NCBI GenBank assembly: GCA_947175055.1 | Contig: CAMWLJ010000032.1 | Span: forward strand, 1 to 33,752 | DNA length: 33,752 bases | Source of the DNA: an uncultured Lachnospiraceae bacterium | Lineage (GTDB): Bacteria; Bacillota; Clostridia; Lachnospirales; Lachnospiraceae | Reading direction: 5' to 3' | Part shown: piece after piece, positions 16,807 through 25,517 of the stretch | How positions within the stretch are numbered: position 1 is the stretch's first letter | How the letters are laid out: the number at the start of each line of letters is the position of its first letter | Notes under the pieces: generated by a model | Seen by the model: only the letters and a program-made list of their open reading frames with translations | Database searches by the model: none | What the model was told of the DNA's origin: nothing | Made by a program: the position numbers and the translations under genes

Positions 16807-16845
16807 ATATACAATGTAAGACGTTTTATGATTGGAGAAAACGCT

Positions 16846-17376
16846 ATGAAAGATAGTGAATTGATTCAAAAAGTACATAGCGGAAATAAAGAAGCAGTCG
16901 GTATTATTATTGAACAATATTATGCGGATATTTATCGTTTTTGTCTATATATGGTTCAAACGAATGAGGATGCTTACGACATTGCGCAGGAAACTTTTTT
17001 AAAATTTATAAAATATGGAACTTCCTATAAACATCATAATCTCAAAGGGTATCTTCTGACTATTGCAAGAAATATTTGTTTTAATTATTTCCGGGATAAG
17101 AAAGAAAAAGCAAAAGCCGTCGAGTGGGAGGAGATCGATAAGATTCCAAGCCATAAGGATATGCTGACCGAGGCGGAGAATGCCATATATTTGAGAAATT
17201 TATTAAAGGAGCTTTCGCAGGATATAAGGGAAGTTATCATTCTTCGTATTTATGAAGAAATGAAATTTAAAGATATTGCAAAGATCATGGGGTGTAGTGT
17301 TTCTACAGCAAAGTCAAGGTTTCGATTAGGTATAGACCGGCTGAAAAAGTTAATGGAGAATGAGTATGAGGGATAG
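16846..17376 (+). CDS. ECF-type sigma-70 family RNA polymerase sigma factor
   Basis: A 176-residue group IV sigma factor. Region 2 covers about residues 10-85, with YYADIYRFCLYMV, the core-binding DIAQETFLKFIKY and LKGYLLTIARNICFNYFR. Region 4 covers about 118-170, with the helix-turn-helix FKDIAKIMGCSVSTAKSRF. ATG 16846 with GGAG at 16834-16837 is preferred; the frame extends further upstream through ATG 16828 and 16780. It overlaps the next gene by 11 bases and heads a four-gene operon with a multi-pass membrane protein and an ABC transporter. This layout suggests control of a membrane-stress or peptide export system. The operon is visibly AT-richer than its neighbours. Confidence 0.9.
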   Translation: MKDSELIQKVHSGNKEAVGIIIEQYYADIYRFCLYMVQTNEDAYDIAQETFLKFIKYGTSYKHHNLKGYLLTIARNICFNYFRDKKEKAKAVEWEEIDKIPSHKDMLTEAENAIYLRNLLKELSQDIREVIILRIYEEMKFKDIAKIMGCSVSTAKSRFRLGIDRLKKLMENEYEG

Positions 17377-18130
17377 AGAAATAAAGGCTCTTTTTACAAA
17401 GGCAGATGAGCAGGTTCATGTTGATGAAATAAGAAAACAAAAGACCTACCATGCAATGATCGAGATATTGGAAGAGCAGAGAGCGCCAGTGATGTCTGTG
17501 AAAAATATTTTGTTTCATCAGTTTTGGTACATGGATAAATTGTTTTTTGCTGTTTATGGTGTTCTTATCTGTTTAGGAATCATTTCTATTACGACATTAC
17601 AATATACTGGATTGAATCAGAATGGGATGATTACTGTATGTATGGTTGGAGCAGGTATTCTAAGTATAACTTCTATTGGTGTGATCGATAAATTGTTCTT
17701 TGGAAAAATGGCAGAGTTAGGAGAAAGCTGTTATTTCAATACAAAGCAATGCGTTGCTGCATGGCTGATACTGTCAGGTATGATAAACATTATGATATTG
17801 CTGTCTATGACAGGCTATCTGGGGTATCATTGGAAAGTGAAATTGCTACAGGTGGGACTGTATATTCTGACCCCCTATCTCATATCCAGCTCTATTGCAT
17901 TGCAAATTTTATCTATGGAAACAAGGGGAAAAAGTTCAGCCTTATTTGGTATCAGTGCCATCTTTTTATCAATAAGTTATGTAGTGATCGCTTCGATTCC
18001 GAGAGCGCTTTTTGGAACAACTCTTTGCATATGGGCAGCAGCTTTTCTTGTGTCGGGATTTTTGTTTGTAGTTCAGATAAAGAAACTACTTAGTAAAATG
18101 GAAAGGGGAGAAGTGTTATGCACGAATTGA
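17366..18130 (+). CDS. Multi-pass membrane protein in the anti-sigma position
   Basis: A 254-residue protein with an N-terminal cytoplasmic stretch of about 60 residues (REIKALFTKADEQVHVDEIR) and about six membrane segments from residue 63 to 240 (for example AVYGVLICLGIISITTL, MITVCMVGAGILSITSIGVI, AAWLILSGMINIMILLSM). It overlaps the sigma gene by 11 bases and the ABC ATPase gene by 13 bases. Position and layout (soluble N terminus plus membrane domain) fit an anti-sigma factor, but I do not see the HxxxCxxC motif of ZAS anti-sigma factors, so this is inference. It could instead be an accessory transporter subunit. I choose ATG 17366, seven bases after GGAG. Confidence 0.7.
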   Translation: MRDREIKALFTKADEQVHVDEIRKQKTYHAMIEILEEQRAPVMSVKNILFHQFWYMDKLFFAVYGVLICLGIISITTLQYTGLNQNGMITVCMVGAGILSITSIGVIDKLFFGKMAELGESCYFNTKQCVAAWLILSGMINIMILLSMTGYLGYHWKVKLLQVGLYILTPYLISSSIALQILSMETRGKSSALFGISAIFLSISYVVIASIPRALFGTTLCIWAAAFLVSGFLFVVQIKKLLSKMERGEVLCTN

Positions 18131-18984
18131 AGCTGATGGATGTACAAAAAAAGTACAAGGATAAAGAAGCAGTCAGAAAATTCAATTATACATTTACCAA
18201 TGGTGTGTATGGACTGTTGGGAGAAAATGGTGCGGGAAAAACAACATTAATGCGATTGATCTGTAGTGTTTTGCAGCCGACAAGGGGAAGCATTTACTGC
18301 GATAATATTGAGATAACCGGTATGGGAGCAGAGTATCGTAGGTTATTGGGCTATTTACCGCAAGATTTTGGATATTATAGTGATTTTACCGGGGAACGGT
18401 TCCTGCGATATATAGCGGCATTGAAAGCACTACCGGAAGACTATGCCGACAGTCGTATTGACGAACTTCTGGATATGGTGGAGCTGAAGCATGTAAAAAA
18501 GAAAAGGCTGAAGACTTTCTCGGGCGGTATGATACGAAGAATAGGAATTGCACAGGCACTTCTGAATGATCCTGAAATCTTGATCTTAGATGAACCTACA
18601 GCAGGGCTTGATCCAAAGGAGAGAGTGCGCTTTCGCAATGTGATCAGCTCACTTGGAAAAAACAGGATGGTCTTACTGTCCACACATATCGTATCTGATA
18701 TAGACTATATTGCAGACCGTATTTTGATCATGAAGAATGGAGAATTGATTCAAGAAGGAACGGAGAAAGAGATCACGGACAAGGTGGAAGGATGTGTTTG
18801 GAAGTGTATTGTTTCTGAACAAGAAGCAGAGCAGATAGCCAGTAGTTTCCTTGTAAGCAATATGAGAAATAGTGGGAAAAATGTCGAACTAAGAATTGTT
18901 TCAGAAAGACAGCCGGTAGCAGATGCAGAAAATGTGGAGAGTACACTGGAAGATGCATATCTTTATCATGCGCAAATAACATAA
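18118..18984 (+). CDS. ABC transporter ATP-binding protein
   Basis: A 288-residue ATPase of the ABC-2 (drug/peptide/bacitracin-type) class. Walker A GENGAGKTT, Q-loop segment LPQDFGYYSDF, signature FSGGMIRRIGIAQAL, Walker B ILILDEPTAGLD and switch His in STHI are all present. An extra C-terminal part of about 70 residues follows the core. It overlaps the preceding membrane gene by 13 bases, so translation is probably coupled, and the permease lies 75 bases downstream. The substrate is unknown; ECF-linked ABC-2 systems in Firmicutes often act in resistance to antimicrobial peptides, but nothing in this sequence fixes that. Confidence 0.93.
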   Translation: MHELKLMDVQKKYKDKEAVRKFNYTFTNGVYGLLGENGAGKTTLMRLICSVLQPTRGSIYCDNIEITGMGAEYRRLLGYLPQDFGYYSDFTGERFLRYIAALKALPEDYADSRIDELLDMVELKHVKKKRLKTFSGGMIRRIGIAQALLNDPEILILDEPTAGLDPKERVRFRNVISSLGKNRMVLLSTHIVSDIDYIADRILIMKNGELIQEGTEKEITDKVEGCVWKCIVSEQEAEQIASSFLVSNMRNSGKNVELRIVSERQPVADAENVESTLEDAYLYHAQIT

Positions 18985-18998
18985 TTCTATTGAGCGCA

Positions 18999-19057
18999 GA
19001 GTAGAATCTGAAATTCTGCTCGTGTCCCCAGCGCAAAGCGCTTCGGAATGGAGGTAA
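18999..19057 (+). repeat. Structured repeat carrying the ribosome site of the ABC permease
   Basis: Two hairpins, GAGTAGAAT/ATTCTGCTC (18999-19021, one G-U pair) and AGCGC-AAA-GCGCT (19030-19042), precede GCTTCGGAATGGAGGTAA (19040-19057). The last 18 bases are identical to 10794-10811 before aroQ, and AAATTCTGC (19011-19019) is also shared. The GGAGGT inside the repeat is the permease ribosome site. Confidence 0.6.
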
Positions 19058-19059
19058 AA

Positions 19060-20142
19060 ATGCGACTTTATAAGATGGAGCTTTTTAAACTTTTTACAAA
19101 TAAAATATTTAATGTAGGAATGTTGGCTGCGACAGGATTGTTGTTTTTGTATTTTTGGTTTGCAGAGGTCGGCGGAGAAATAGCGACAGTGGACGGGAAG
19201 TTTTATTCCGGTTATGAAGCAGTGCAGATGAATCGGAAGGTCACGGAAGAATTTGAAGGCGATCTGACGGATGATAAAGTGAATCAAATAATTGAGAAAT
19301 ATGGTCTGCCTGCGAAACTTGAGGAAAATATGCCAGGGTGGAGAGACGGCAACTTCTTAAATGATCTTGTCACACGATACTTTACCGATGGTGCATGGGA
19401 AAATGGTGTACTTCCGACAAAAAGGTATTCTCTGGGGGAAACGGAATTGGGAAAAGCTTATGATGAAATGGGGGAAACACCTTATTTGGCATATACAACG
19501 GGATGGAAGGTATTTGTCGAAATGCTTCAGTTTGGATCGATCTTAGGTAGCATATTGATTATTTGCGGTGTGTCCACTATTTTTGCGGAGGAAAGCCAGA
19601 CGAAAATGCTGCCATTAATCTTTAGCACGGAAGAAGGAAGAAGAAAAGATGTTCCTGCTAAAATTTTAGCTTCCTTTACGTTCACCATTTTCATTTATAT
19701 GTGGTTTGTGTTGGTCAATTTTGCCTTATGCGGGATGATATATGGTTTGAAGGGATCTGAAAATATATCCTGGATGGTACTTTCTCAACCTATGCTTCAG
19801 CCTGTCTTATTTTTGAAATATCTGGGTATTTTATTGGCATTAGCTTTTCAGGCGCTTTTATCATTATGCGCTGTCACACTATGCGTTTCGGCATATCAGG
19901 AAAGTTCCTTTGGCGCAGTGATCGTTGCGGCTGTATGTTGGGGAATTCCCGCATTGATAAGGATGTTTTTCGGTGGGATCATATGGATTATAGTAGACTC
20001 TATGCCGATTTTTCTTGTTATGACGGGAAATGTAAATGACATATATGAGATATGGTATATTGTATGGGGAATAAATGCCTGTTTTGCCACAGGATGTTTG
20101 GTAAAAGGGCTGGTATCTTATAAGACAAAGCAATTTGCATAA
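19060..20142 (+). CDS. ABC-2 type permease
   Basis: A 360-residue membrane protein, partner of the ATPase just upstream. One N-terminal membrane segment (about residues 18-35, NVGMLAATGLLFLYFWF) is followed by an extracellular region of about 115 residues (roughly 40-150), then five or so membrane segments (SILIICGVSTIF, FTFTIFIYMWFVLVNFALCG, FQALLSLCAVTLCVSAY, AVIVAAVCWGIPALI, IWYIVWGINACFATG). This topology is that of ABC-2 permeases acting on lipids or peptides. ATG 19060 follows GGAGGT; an ATG at 19048 lies inside the ribosome site. No terminator is evident before the convergent eutH gene. Confidence 0.85.
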   Translation: MRLYKMELFKLFTNKIFNVGMLAATGLLFLYFWFAEVGGEIATVDGKFYSGYEAVQMNRKVTEEFEGDLTDDKVNQIIEKYGLPAKLEENMPGWRDGNFLNDLVTRYFTDGAWENGVLPTKRYSLGETELGKAYDEMGETPYLAYTTGWKVFVEMLQFGSILGSILIICGVSTIFAEESQTKMLPLIFSTEEGRRKDVPAKILASFTFTIFIYMWFVLVNFALCGMIYGLKGSENISWMVLSQPMLQPVLFLKYLGILLALAFQALLSLCAVTLCVSAYQESSFGAVIVAAVCWGIPALIRMFFGGIIWIIVDSMPIFLVMTGNVNDIYEIWYIVWGINACFATGCLVKGLVSYKTKQFA

Positions 20143-20165
20143 AATAATTGGCTTATGCGCTGTGT

Positions 20166-21224
20166 CTATTTGATCAAAAGAATAGATAAAATGACCGCAG
20201 CTATGGCGCCGCTCAGCTTTCCGCATACCAGTGCAGGCAGAAGCGCGGGTTCTGCGGCGAGAGTGAAGCCTATGTGGGCGGCCAGCAGGCTGGCGCCACT
20301 TACGAGAAAAGCGCCGAGGGCAATCTTACCTTTCTGATCCATATCATGATACCCGGCAAGAGCGGGGAGGGCGCTAACCAGTCCGATGAGCATACAGGTC
20401 AGGCTTTGCGGGGCGATGCCAAGTTTGGAGCCAAGACGAGTGAAAGGCTTTGTCAGAAGACGGCGCAGCAGTTCCGCAACAGGCAGGCTTCCCAACATGA
20501 CGATGCCGATGGAAGCGACAACGGCCATGGCGTCTTCGAGCGGGGCCATACCGGGCAGGAGCTGAAGACCACAGAGAAATTCAATTGCGGCAAGCATCAG
20601 GCCGATGGTGATCAGAGCTTGTATGCCGTCGGCCAGTATGCAAAAGCCCTTTACCATCTGCACCGGGATTTTCCACAGCCCGAGAAGAAGCAACAGTGCA
20701 GCGGCAAATACTGGCAGATTCTGGAACAGACATTCCGGAAGGGAAAGACCGGCCAGTATGCCGCCCACAAGCAGTCCCACTGGCATAACTGCCAGTCCCA
20801 GCATGATCCCTTTGGCGAAATGGGGTCTGTCTTCCGGCTGGATCATACCCATACCGACGGGAATGGTAAAGACCAGAGTGCAGCCGAAAATGGCTGACAC
20901 CACGATACCGGCATAGCTGCCGATCCGGCTGTCCGCCGCCAGTTCCCCAGCCAGCTGGTAGCCGCCCATATCGATGGCCAGTATGCTGCCGAACATGGCC
21001 GGGTCTGCACCGATAAACTGATAGAGGGGAATGACCACCCGTCCCAGAACATCGGCCAGTACCGGAGCCAGGCAGATCATGCCGGCCATGGACAGAGCAG
21101 TGGAGCCCAGGAGCCGGAAGCCCTCTTCAAACTTGTTCCCATAGCCGAATCTGTTGCCGAGAAGTCTGTCTGTTCCGCCAAGTATGACGCCGGCGGACAT
21201 GATGAGCATTAGTATCTGGTCCAT
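20166..21224 (-). CDS. eutH: Ethanolamine permease EutH
   Basis: A 352-residue, about ten-pass inner-membrane protein of the EutH family, which imports ethanolamine. Family markers include GTDRLLGNRFGYGNKFEEGF near the N terminus, ALSMAGMICLAPVLA, AIDMGGYQLA and GYHDMDQKGK near the C terminus. I choose ATG 21224 because it gives the usual EutH start; a TTG at 21245 would add seven residues. No other eut genes (eutABC, microcompartment shell, regulator) are in the window. A lone eutH may feed a distant pathway or serve scavenging; that is inference. It converges with the ABC permease with only 23 bases between them. Confidence 0.9.
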   Translation of the reverse strand: MDQILMLIMSAGVILGGTDRLLGNRFGYGNKFEEGFRLLGSTALSMAGMICLAPVLADVLGRVVIPLYQFIGADPAMFGSILAIDMGGYQLAGELAADSRIGSYAGIVVSAIFGCTLVFTIPVGMGMIQPEDRPHFAKGIMLGLAVMPVGLLVGGILAGLSLPECLFQNLPVFAAALLLLLGLWKIPVQMVKGFCILADGIQALITIGLMLAAIEFLCGLQLLPGMAPLEDAMAVVASIGIVMLGSLPVAELLRRLLTKPFTRLGSKLGIAPQSLTCMLIGLVSALPALAGYHDMDQKGKIALGAFLVSGASLLAAHIGFTLAAEPALLPALVCGKLSGAIAAVILSILLIK

Positions 21225-21511
21225 TATCCTGTATTCCCCTCTCAATCGCTAATTTGTTATATACTGTATCAGAATCCCGGCGTAAAAGATTTCTGCATAG
21301 TATCTTCAATCTCCGCGATCGTTCTGGGTGTGATGGCGGAGAGGGTTTTTCTGTAAATTCTTTGCGTATAAGTTAGATATTTGTGTTATTATTGTATGGT
21401 GTGTCGTAGTGACACGATATGGAAAGGATATAATCTCATTTTATCATATCAGCGATAAGCGGCAAGAGGGGATTAAGAAATCAAGGAAAACAGTAAAGGA
21501 GATGACGGAGT
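21225..21511. other. Intergenic region between divergent eutH and the DUF2461 gene
   Basis: No complete gene is seen. On the minus strand 21269-21385 is a 38-codon open stretch with protein-like sequence (LSAITPRTIAEIEDTMQK) but no good start. TCTCCGC (21310-21316) and GCGGAGA (21336-21342) form an inverted repeat followed by GGTTTTT on the plus strand. GTGTC and GACAC flank a 5-base loop near 21410. No clear promoter could be assigned. Confidence 0.3.
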
Positions 21512-22195
21512 ATGAATACACAACTTATAATTGACTATTTATCTTCCCTAAGCATGAATAATGACCGTGAGTGGTATCACGCAAACAAGGACAGTTACAA
21601 GATGGCAAATGCGGAATTTGAGAAACTGCTGCAGGCCTTGATACTGGAAATCGGGAAATTTGACAGCAGCATTTTGCATAACGATCCCAAAGACCTTACG
21701 TTTAAGATCGTAAGGGACACCCGGTTCAGTCATGATAAGTCACCATATAATCCTGCGTTTCGCGCTCATATTTCCTCAAAAGGGAAATTGCCTGTTCCTG
21801 TCGGTTACTATCTTATGATAAAGCCAGGCGATCGATCCTTCCTGGGCGGCGGATTGTTTGCAGATATGTTTAAGGATGCGACAACGATGATACGGGATCA
21901 TATTGCCCGGCATGGCGAAGAATGGGAAGAAGTGATTCATGAGCCGGAGTTTGAAAAGTATTTTACCGTACAGGGAACGGCGTTGAAGAATGTTCCGGCA
22001 GGGTATGATAAAGCACACCCGCAGGCAGAGTACCTGAAATTTAAGAGCTGGTATTTAGAGTACCCGCTAAAGGATGAAGAAGTGAAAGATGTAGAAGCAT
22101 TTCTTGAAAGATCAGTGGCACTTTTCCGGATTATGAAACCTTTTAACGACTATTTGAACAAAGCGCTTGCAGATTTTCAAATGCCTACGAGATAA
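21512..22195 (+). CDS. DUF2461 family protein
   Basis: A 227-residue soluble protein. Family features are NNDREWYHANKDSYKMANAEFE near the start, DPKDLTFKIVRDTRFSHDKSPYNPAFRAHIS with the conserved RFSxDKxPY motif, GYYLMIKPGDRSFLGGGLF and the C-terminal LERSVALFRIMKPFNDYLNKAL. This matches DUF2461 (TIGR02453), a widespread family without an assigned biochemical role. AAGGAGA at 21496-21502 precedes ATG 21512. It stands alone, followed by an inverted repeat shared with the convergent glycosidase gene. Confidence 0.9.
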   Translation: MNTQLIIDYLSSLSMNNDREWYHANKDSYKMANAEFEKLLQALILEIGKFDSSILHNDPKDLTFKIVRDTRFSHDKSPYNPAFRAHISSKGKLPVPVGYYLMIKPGDRSFLGGGLFADMFKDATTMIRDHIARHGEEWEEVIHEPEFEKYFTVQGTALKNVPAGYDKAHPQAEYLKFKSWYLEYPLKDEEVKDVEAFLERSVALFRIMKPFNDYLNKALADFQMPTR

Positions 22196-22217
22196 AGAGA
22201 CGATCAGTGTGAAGTAT

Positions 22218-22258
22218 ATACCCGACCTGTCCGGCAGTCAGCCGAATAGGCCGGGTAT
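22218..22258. terminator. Possible bidirectional terminator between DUF2461 and GH31 genes
   Basis: ATACCCGACC (22218-22227) pairs with GGCCGGGTAT (22249-22258) with one mismatch, and an inner CGGC/GCCG pair is possible. No strong T-run exists on either strand. Confidence 0.4.
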
Positions 22259-22292
22259 CACTTTATACATTAAGCGGCTTTGGGATAGCCGG

Positions 22293-24317
22293 TCAAAGAA
22301 GTGTAAATACAGGCATATAATCGATGGGCGCATCCACGCTGACAACGCGGTTTCCTTCATAGACCGTACCTGTGGAAGTCAGCATCCAGCGGCCTTCCGG
22401 CAGATAGACATCGCGCCTGAATTCATGAAGGTGCAGGATCGGCGCTACCAGATACTTATCGCCGAACATATATTGATCCTGAAGCTCCCAGCATCTGGCA
22501 TCCTGCGGGAACTCATAGAACATAGCCCGCAGCAGCGGGGAACCGTTCAAGTGTGCTTCCTCGAAGAGCGTTTTGATGTAATCACGGAGGGAGATGCGAA
22601 GATCATAATATTTCTTCATGATGGCATAGTTTTTCTCTCCGTAGCTCCACAATTCGTTGGGCTGTCCGGTGTGCAGGTAGCCGCCGCCCCAGTCACGGGT
22701 ATCCAGCGGCGGGATGTTAAAGGGACCGCGGTCCCCATGCATCCGTAGTACCGGAGAATAAACGGCGAACTGATACCAGCGGATCAGCAGCTGCCTAAAG
22801 TCAGGATCGTTGACATCATCGGTCATAAAACCGCCGATATCGGTGGTCCACCAGGGAATGCCGGCCAGACCCATATTCAGGCCGCACTGCAGCTGATCGG
22901 CGAAGGCTTCAAAAGTACTGGGTACATCACCGGACCAGACCACGTTGCCGTATTTCTGGGAGCCGGCCCAGGCACAGCGCAGCAGATTGACTACCGATTT
23001 GTCCTTTTCCCTGTTCATTTCGTCGTAAAAGGTGCGGCTGAACATCTGCGGATAAAGATTGCCGATTTCGAGGGCAGTACCGTCGCAGTAGCGGTAGTGA
23101 TCATAGTCATATACGCCGAAATCAGGTTCGGAGTTATCCAACCAGAAGCCGTCTATACCGTAGTCATAGTAGTTTTTTCGGCAGACTTCCCATACATACT
23201 TGCGGGCTTTTGGATTAAAGGCATCCACTTCCACGCAGTCGCCCTGGAAGTCGTAAGTCTGCGCAGCGCCCCGCTCTGTGCGGATCAGGAGCCCCTTTTC
23301 CAGCATGGGACCGAAATTTTCACTTCTGCGGTCCACAGAAGGCCACACGGATACGATCACCTTGATACCCATGGAATGCAGTTCGTCCACCATAGCCTTC
23401 GGATCCGGCCAGTATTTGGAATCGAATTTCCAGTCACCCTGCACGGTCCAGTGGAAGAAATCAATGACGATCTGGTCGATATGGATACCTTCCTTCTGAT
23501 ACTGACGGGCTACGGTCAGCACTTCATCTTGGGTTCGGTAGCGCAGCTTACATTGCCACAGTCCCATCAGGTCATCGGGAAACATGCCGGCTCGTCCGGT
23601 GACGGCAGTATAATTATACAGAATCTGTTTCGGGGTGTCTGCGGCGGTGATCCAGTAGTCCATCTCCTTGGTGGCATTCGCGATCCACTCGTAGTAGTTG
23701 CGGCCGAAAGTCACGCGTCCCACGGCCGGGTTGTTCCACAGGAAACCATAGCCCAGCGAGGATACGGCGAAGGGAACGGAGATCTGGGAATTGCGCTGTG
23801 CAAGTTCCAGTACGCAGCCCTTTAAGTCCATGCAGTCTTGCTGATATTGGCCCATGCCGAAGATTTTTTCTTCCCGGCGGCTTTCAAACTTAACATTCAG
23901 GGAGAATTCTGAACCACCGATAATGCCTTTCCATTCGCGGTTTATGATCTTCAGGCAGCGGCTCTCACGGGAGAGGGTGCCGTCGTAACTGCGGAAGTAT
24001 TCGCGCAGGATCAGCTGGTCATCTTTATAGAAAGAGATGACGCCTGCGAAATTGACGACAGCCTTCAGTCTTCCGTTGGTGATGGTGGCAAGTTCACGCT
24101 TGTCGATGGTGCCGTCCCCGACCCAATGATCTTCTTCGGTGATGGTGATCTGGGTATCACATTGTACCGGGGGTTCCGTCAAAGCCCAATTATTGCCGGT
24201 GAAACGGGAATTGATGCGGGTGCGGACGCGCAGGGAATCCTGTCCCCAGGCTTCGATCAGGCCCTGTTCACCTTGATGATAGAATCGCAATGTACCGTTG
24301 TCATTTTCAAATCTCAT
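22293..24317 (-). CDS. Glycoside hydrolase family 31 enzyme, alpha-xylosidase-like
   Basis: A 674-residue retaining alpha-glycosidase without signal peptide, so intracellular. An N-terminal beta-sandwich covers about residues 1-220 and the catalytic barrel follows. The nucleophile motif GFWLDNSEPDF puts the nucleophile at Asp394; the acid/base is Asp464 in WSGDVPSTFE. Other GH31 marks are PDDLMGLWQCKLRYRTQDEV, GLAGIPWWTTDIGGF and VLRMHGDRGP. The DNSEP form is nearer to alpha-xylosidase subgroups than to the DMNE form of alpha-glucosidases; activity on xylosyl or glucosyl substrates cannot be settled from sequence. It diverges from an araC-type gene, a common pairing for sugar-inducible enzymes. 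No transporter accompanies it in the window. Confidence 0.92.
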   Translation of the reverse strand: MRFENDNGTLRFYHQGEQGLIEAWGQDSLRVRTRINSRFTGNNWALTEPPVQCDTQITITEEDHWVGDGTIDKRELATITNGRLKAVVNFAGVISFYKDDQLILREYFRSYDGTLSRESRCLKIINREWKGIIGGSEFSLNVKFESRREEKIFGMGQYQQDCMDLKGCVLELAQRNSQISVPFAVSSLGYGFLWNNPAVGRVTFGRNYYEWIANATKEMDYWITAADTPKQILYNYTAVTGRAGMFPDDLMGLWQCKLRYRTQDEVLTVARQYQKEGIHIDQIVIDFFHWTVQGDWKFDSKYWPDPKAMVDELHSMGIKVIVSVWPSVDRRSENFGPMLEKGLLIRTERGAAQTYDFQGDCVEVDAFNPKARKYVWEVCRKNYYDYGIDGFWLDNSEPDFGVYDYDHYRYCDGTALEIGNLYPQMFSRTFYDEMNREKDKSVVNLLRCAWAGSQKYGNVVWSGDVPSTFEAFADQLQCGLNMGLAGIPWWTTDIGGFMTDDVNDPDFRQLLIRWYQFAVYSPVLRMHGDRGPFNIPPLDTRDWGGGYLHTGQPNELWSYGEKNYAIMKKYYDLRISLRDYIKTLFEEAHLNGSPLLRAMFYEFPQDARCWELQDQYMFGDKYLVAPILHLHEFRRDVYLPEGRWMLTSTGTVYEGNRVVSVDAPIDYMPVFTLL

Positions 24318-24396
24318 GATAATCCTCCTCGTAAAGTGGTGTGTCCATGTTGCAGTGCGGTATTCCGGATTGCCGACACGATCATATAATGATATA

Positions 24397-24451
24397 ATAC
24401 TATTGTATAAGCTGTTAAACTACTTAAATACTATTGCATATTGATACTATT
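24397..24451. promoter_or_regulatory. Three direct ATACTATT repeats between GH31 and araC genes
   Basis: ATACTATT occurs at 24397-24404, 24428-24435 and 24444-24451. The first two share AATACTATTG and start 31 bases apart; the third starts 16 bases further on. They lie in the divergent promoter region and are candidate binding sites for the adjacent AraC-type regulator. Confidence 0.45.
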
Positions 24452-24515
24452 CTATTTTGTGACGCCGGATTGCTATAAAGAGCAGGACCGTCAACAGTGA
24501 CTGGAGGAGGACCGG

Positions 24516-25430
24516 GTGTCAAACAGGGAAAAAGAAGAGAGAAGGCAGCACAGCACGTCTTTTATACCGTACAGTTATTATGAATGCAGGATTCCGCATT
24601 ACTTCAGGAATGTCCCCATGCACTGGCACAGTGAATTTGAGATCAACTATATTGTACACGGGGAAGGAGAATTCATATGTGGTAACGACAGATTTGTTGC
24701 AGGGCAGGGGGAAATCCTGGTGCTGCCGCCTAATATGCTCCATGCGGCATACCCATCTGCGGGCGGCGAGCTGACTTATCAGGCGCTGGTCTTTCATCCG
24801 GTGATGCTGGGAGCCAACACGCATGACCGCTGTACGGCAGAGTGTATCCGCCCGCTTGTCAACGGGACAATGAGAGTGAGTGTGCGTATCGGTGAGGATG
24901 CCCGGCAGTATGTGCAGATGCGGGAGGCGGTGGAACAGATCTTCGCCTGTGTTACCGGCCTGCGGCCGTTGCCGGATCTGCTGCTTAAGAGTGAGCTTAT
25001 GCGCATGTTCTGGCTGTTGGAGACGGATGAGACATGTCTGCGCCGGGAGGATGCAGGGATTGATTATTGTGAGACCATCCGTCCCGCGCTGGAATACATG
25101 GTCAAAAATTTCCGGGAAGATATTACGGTGGCGCAGCTGGCGGATCTTACGCATCTGAGTGAAAGCTATTTTATGAGCTGTTTTAAAAAGGCCGTGGGTG
25201 TCGGTGCTATCGGCTATCTGGCACAGCTGCGTATGAATGCCGCCTGCGAGGCGCTTGCCTGTACAAAAGAGCAGATTTCGGAGATAGCACTTGCTTGTGG
25301 ATACAGTAATCTTTCCAATTTCAACAGGCAGTTTAAGAAGGTGACCGGTTTTGCACCGAAAACATACAGAGAGCAGAGTGCGCGACAATGGTCTGCTGAC
25401 TTACTTGCGCTGCGCAGGCATTCTTCCTGA
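24516..25430 (+). CDS. AraC family transcriptional regulator
   Basis: A 304-residue regulator. An N-terminal cupin domain (about residues 30-110, with MHWHSEFEINYIVHGEGEF and LVLPPNMLHAAYP) presumably senses a sugar. The C-terminal AraC double helix-turn-helix covers about residues 195-290 (ITVAQLADLTHLSESYFMSCFKK, then ISEIALACGYSNLSNFNRQFKK and the closing TGFAPKTYR). GTG 24516 is preceded by GGAGGAGG at 24503-24510. It is divergent from the GH31 gene, which it most likely controls, and three ATACTATT repeats sit between the two. Confidence 0.93.
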   Translation: MSNREKEERRQHSTSFIPYSYYECRIPHYFRNVPMHWHSEFEINYIVHGEGEFICGNDRFVAGQGEILVLPPNMLHAAYPSAGGELTYQALVFHPVMLGANTHDRCTAECIRPLVNGTMRVSVRIGEDARQYVQMREAVEQIFACVTGLRPLPDLLLKSELMRMFWLLETDETCLRREDAGIDYCETIRPALEYMVKNFREDITVAQLADLTHLSESYFMSCFKKAVGVGAIGYLAQLRMNAACEALACTKEQISEIALACGYSNLSNFNRQFKKVTGFAPKTYREQSARQWSADLLALRRHSS

Positions 25431-25517
25431 AAAGAGCAACGATGCCATGAAAGCGTATCACAGCTTATGAATGAAAATAGCGAGTTATATTTTCGCAGCA
25501 AGGTAGAGGGGCAGTGT

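Noticed and set aside
20274-20897. 207-codon plus-strand frame
   Set aside because: Antisense to eutH, no recognisable domain, and the eutH frame shows clear family conservation.
23097-23825. 242-codon plus-strand frame
   Set aside because: Antisense to the GH31 catalytic domain, whose active-site residues are intact.
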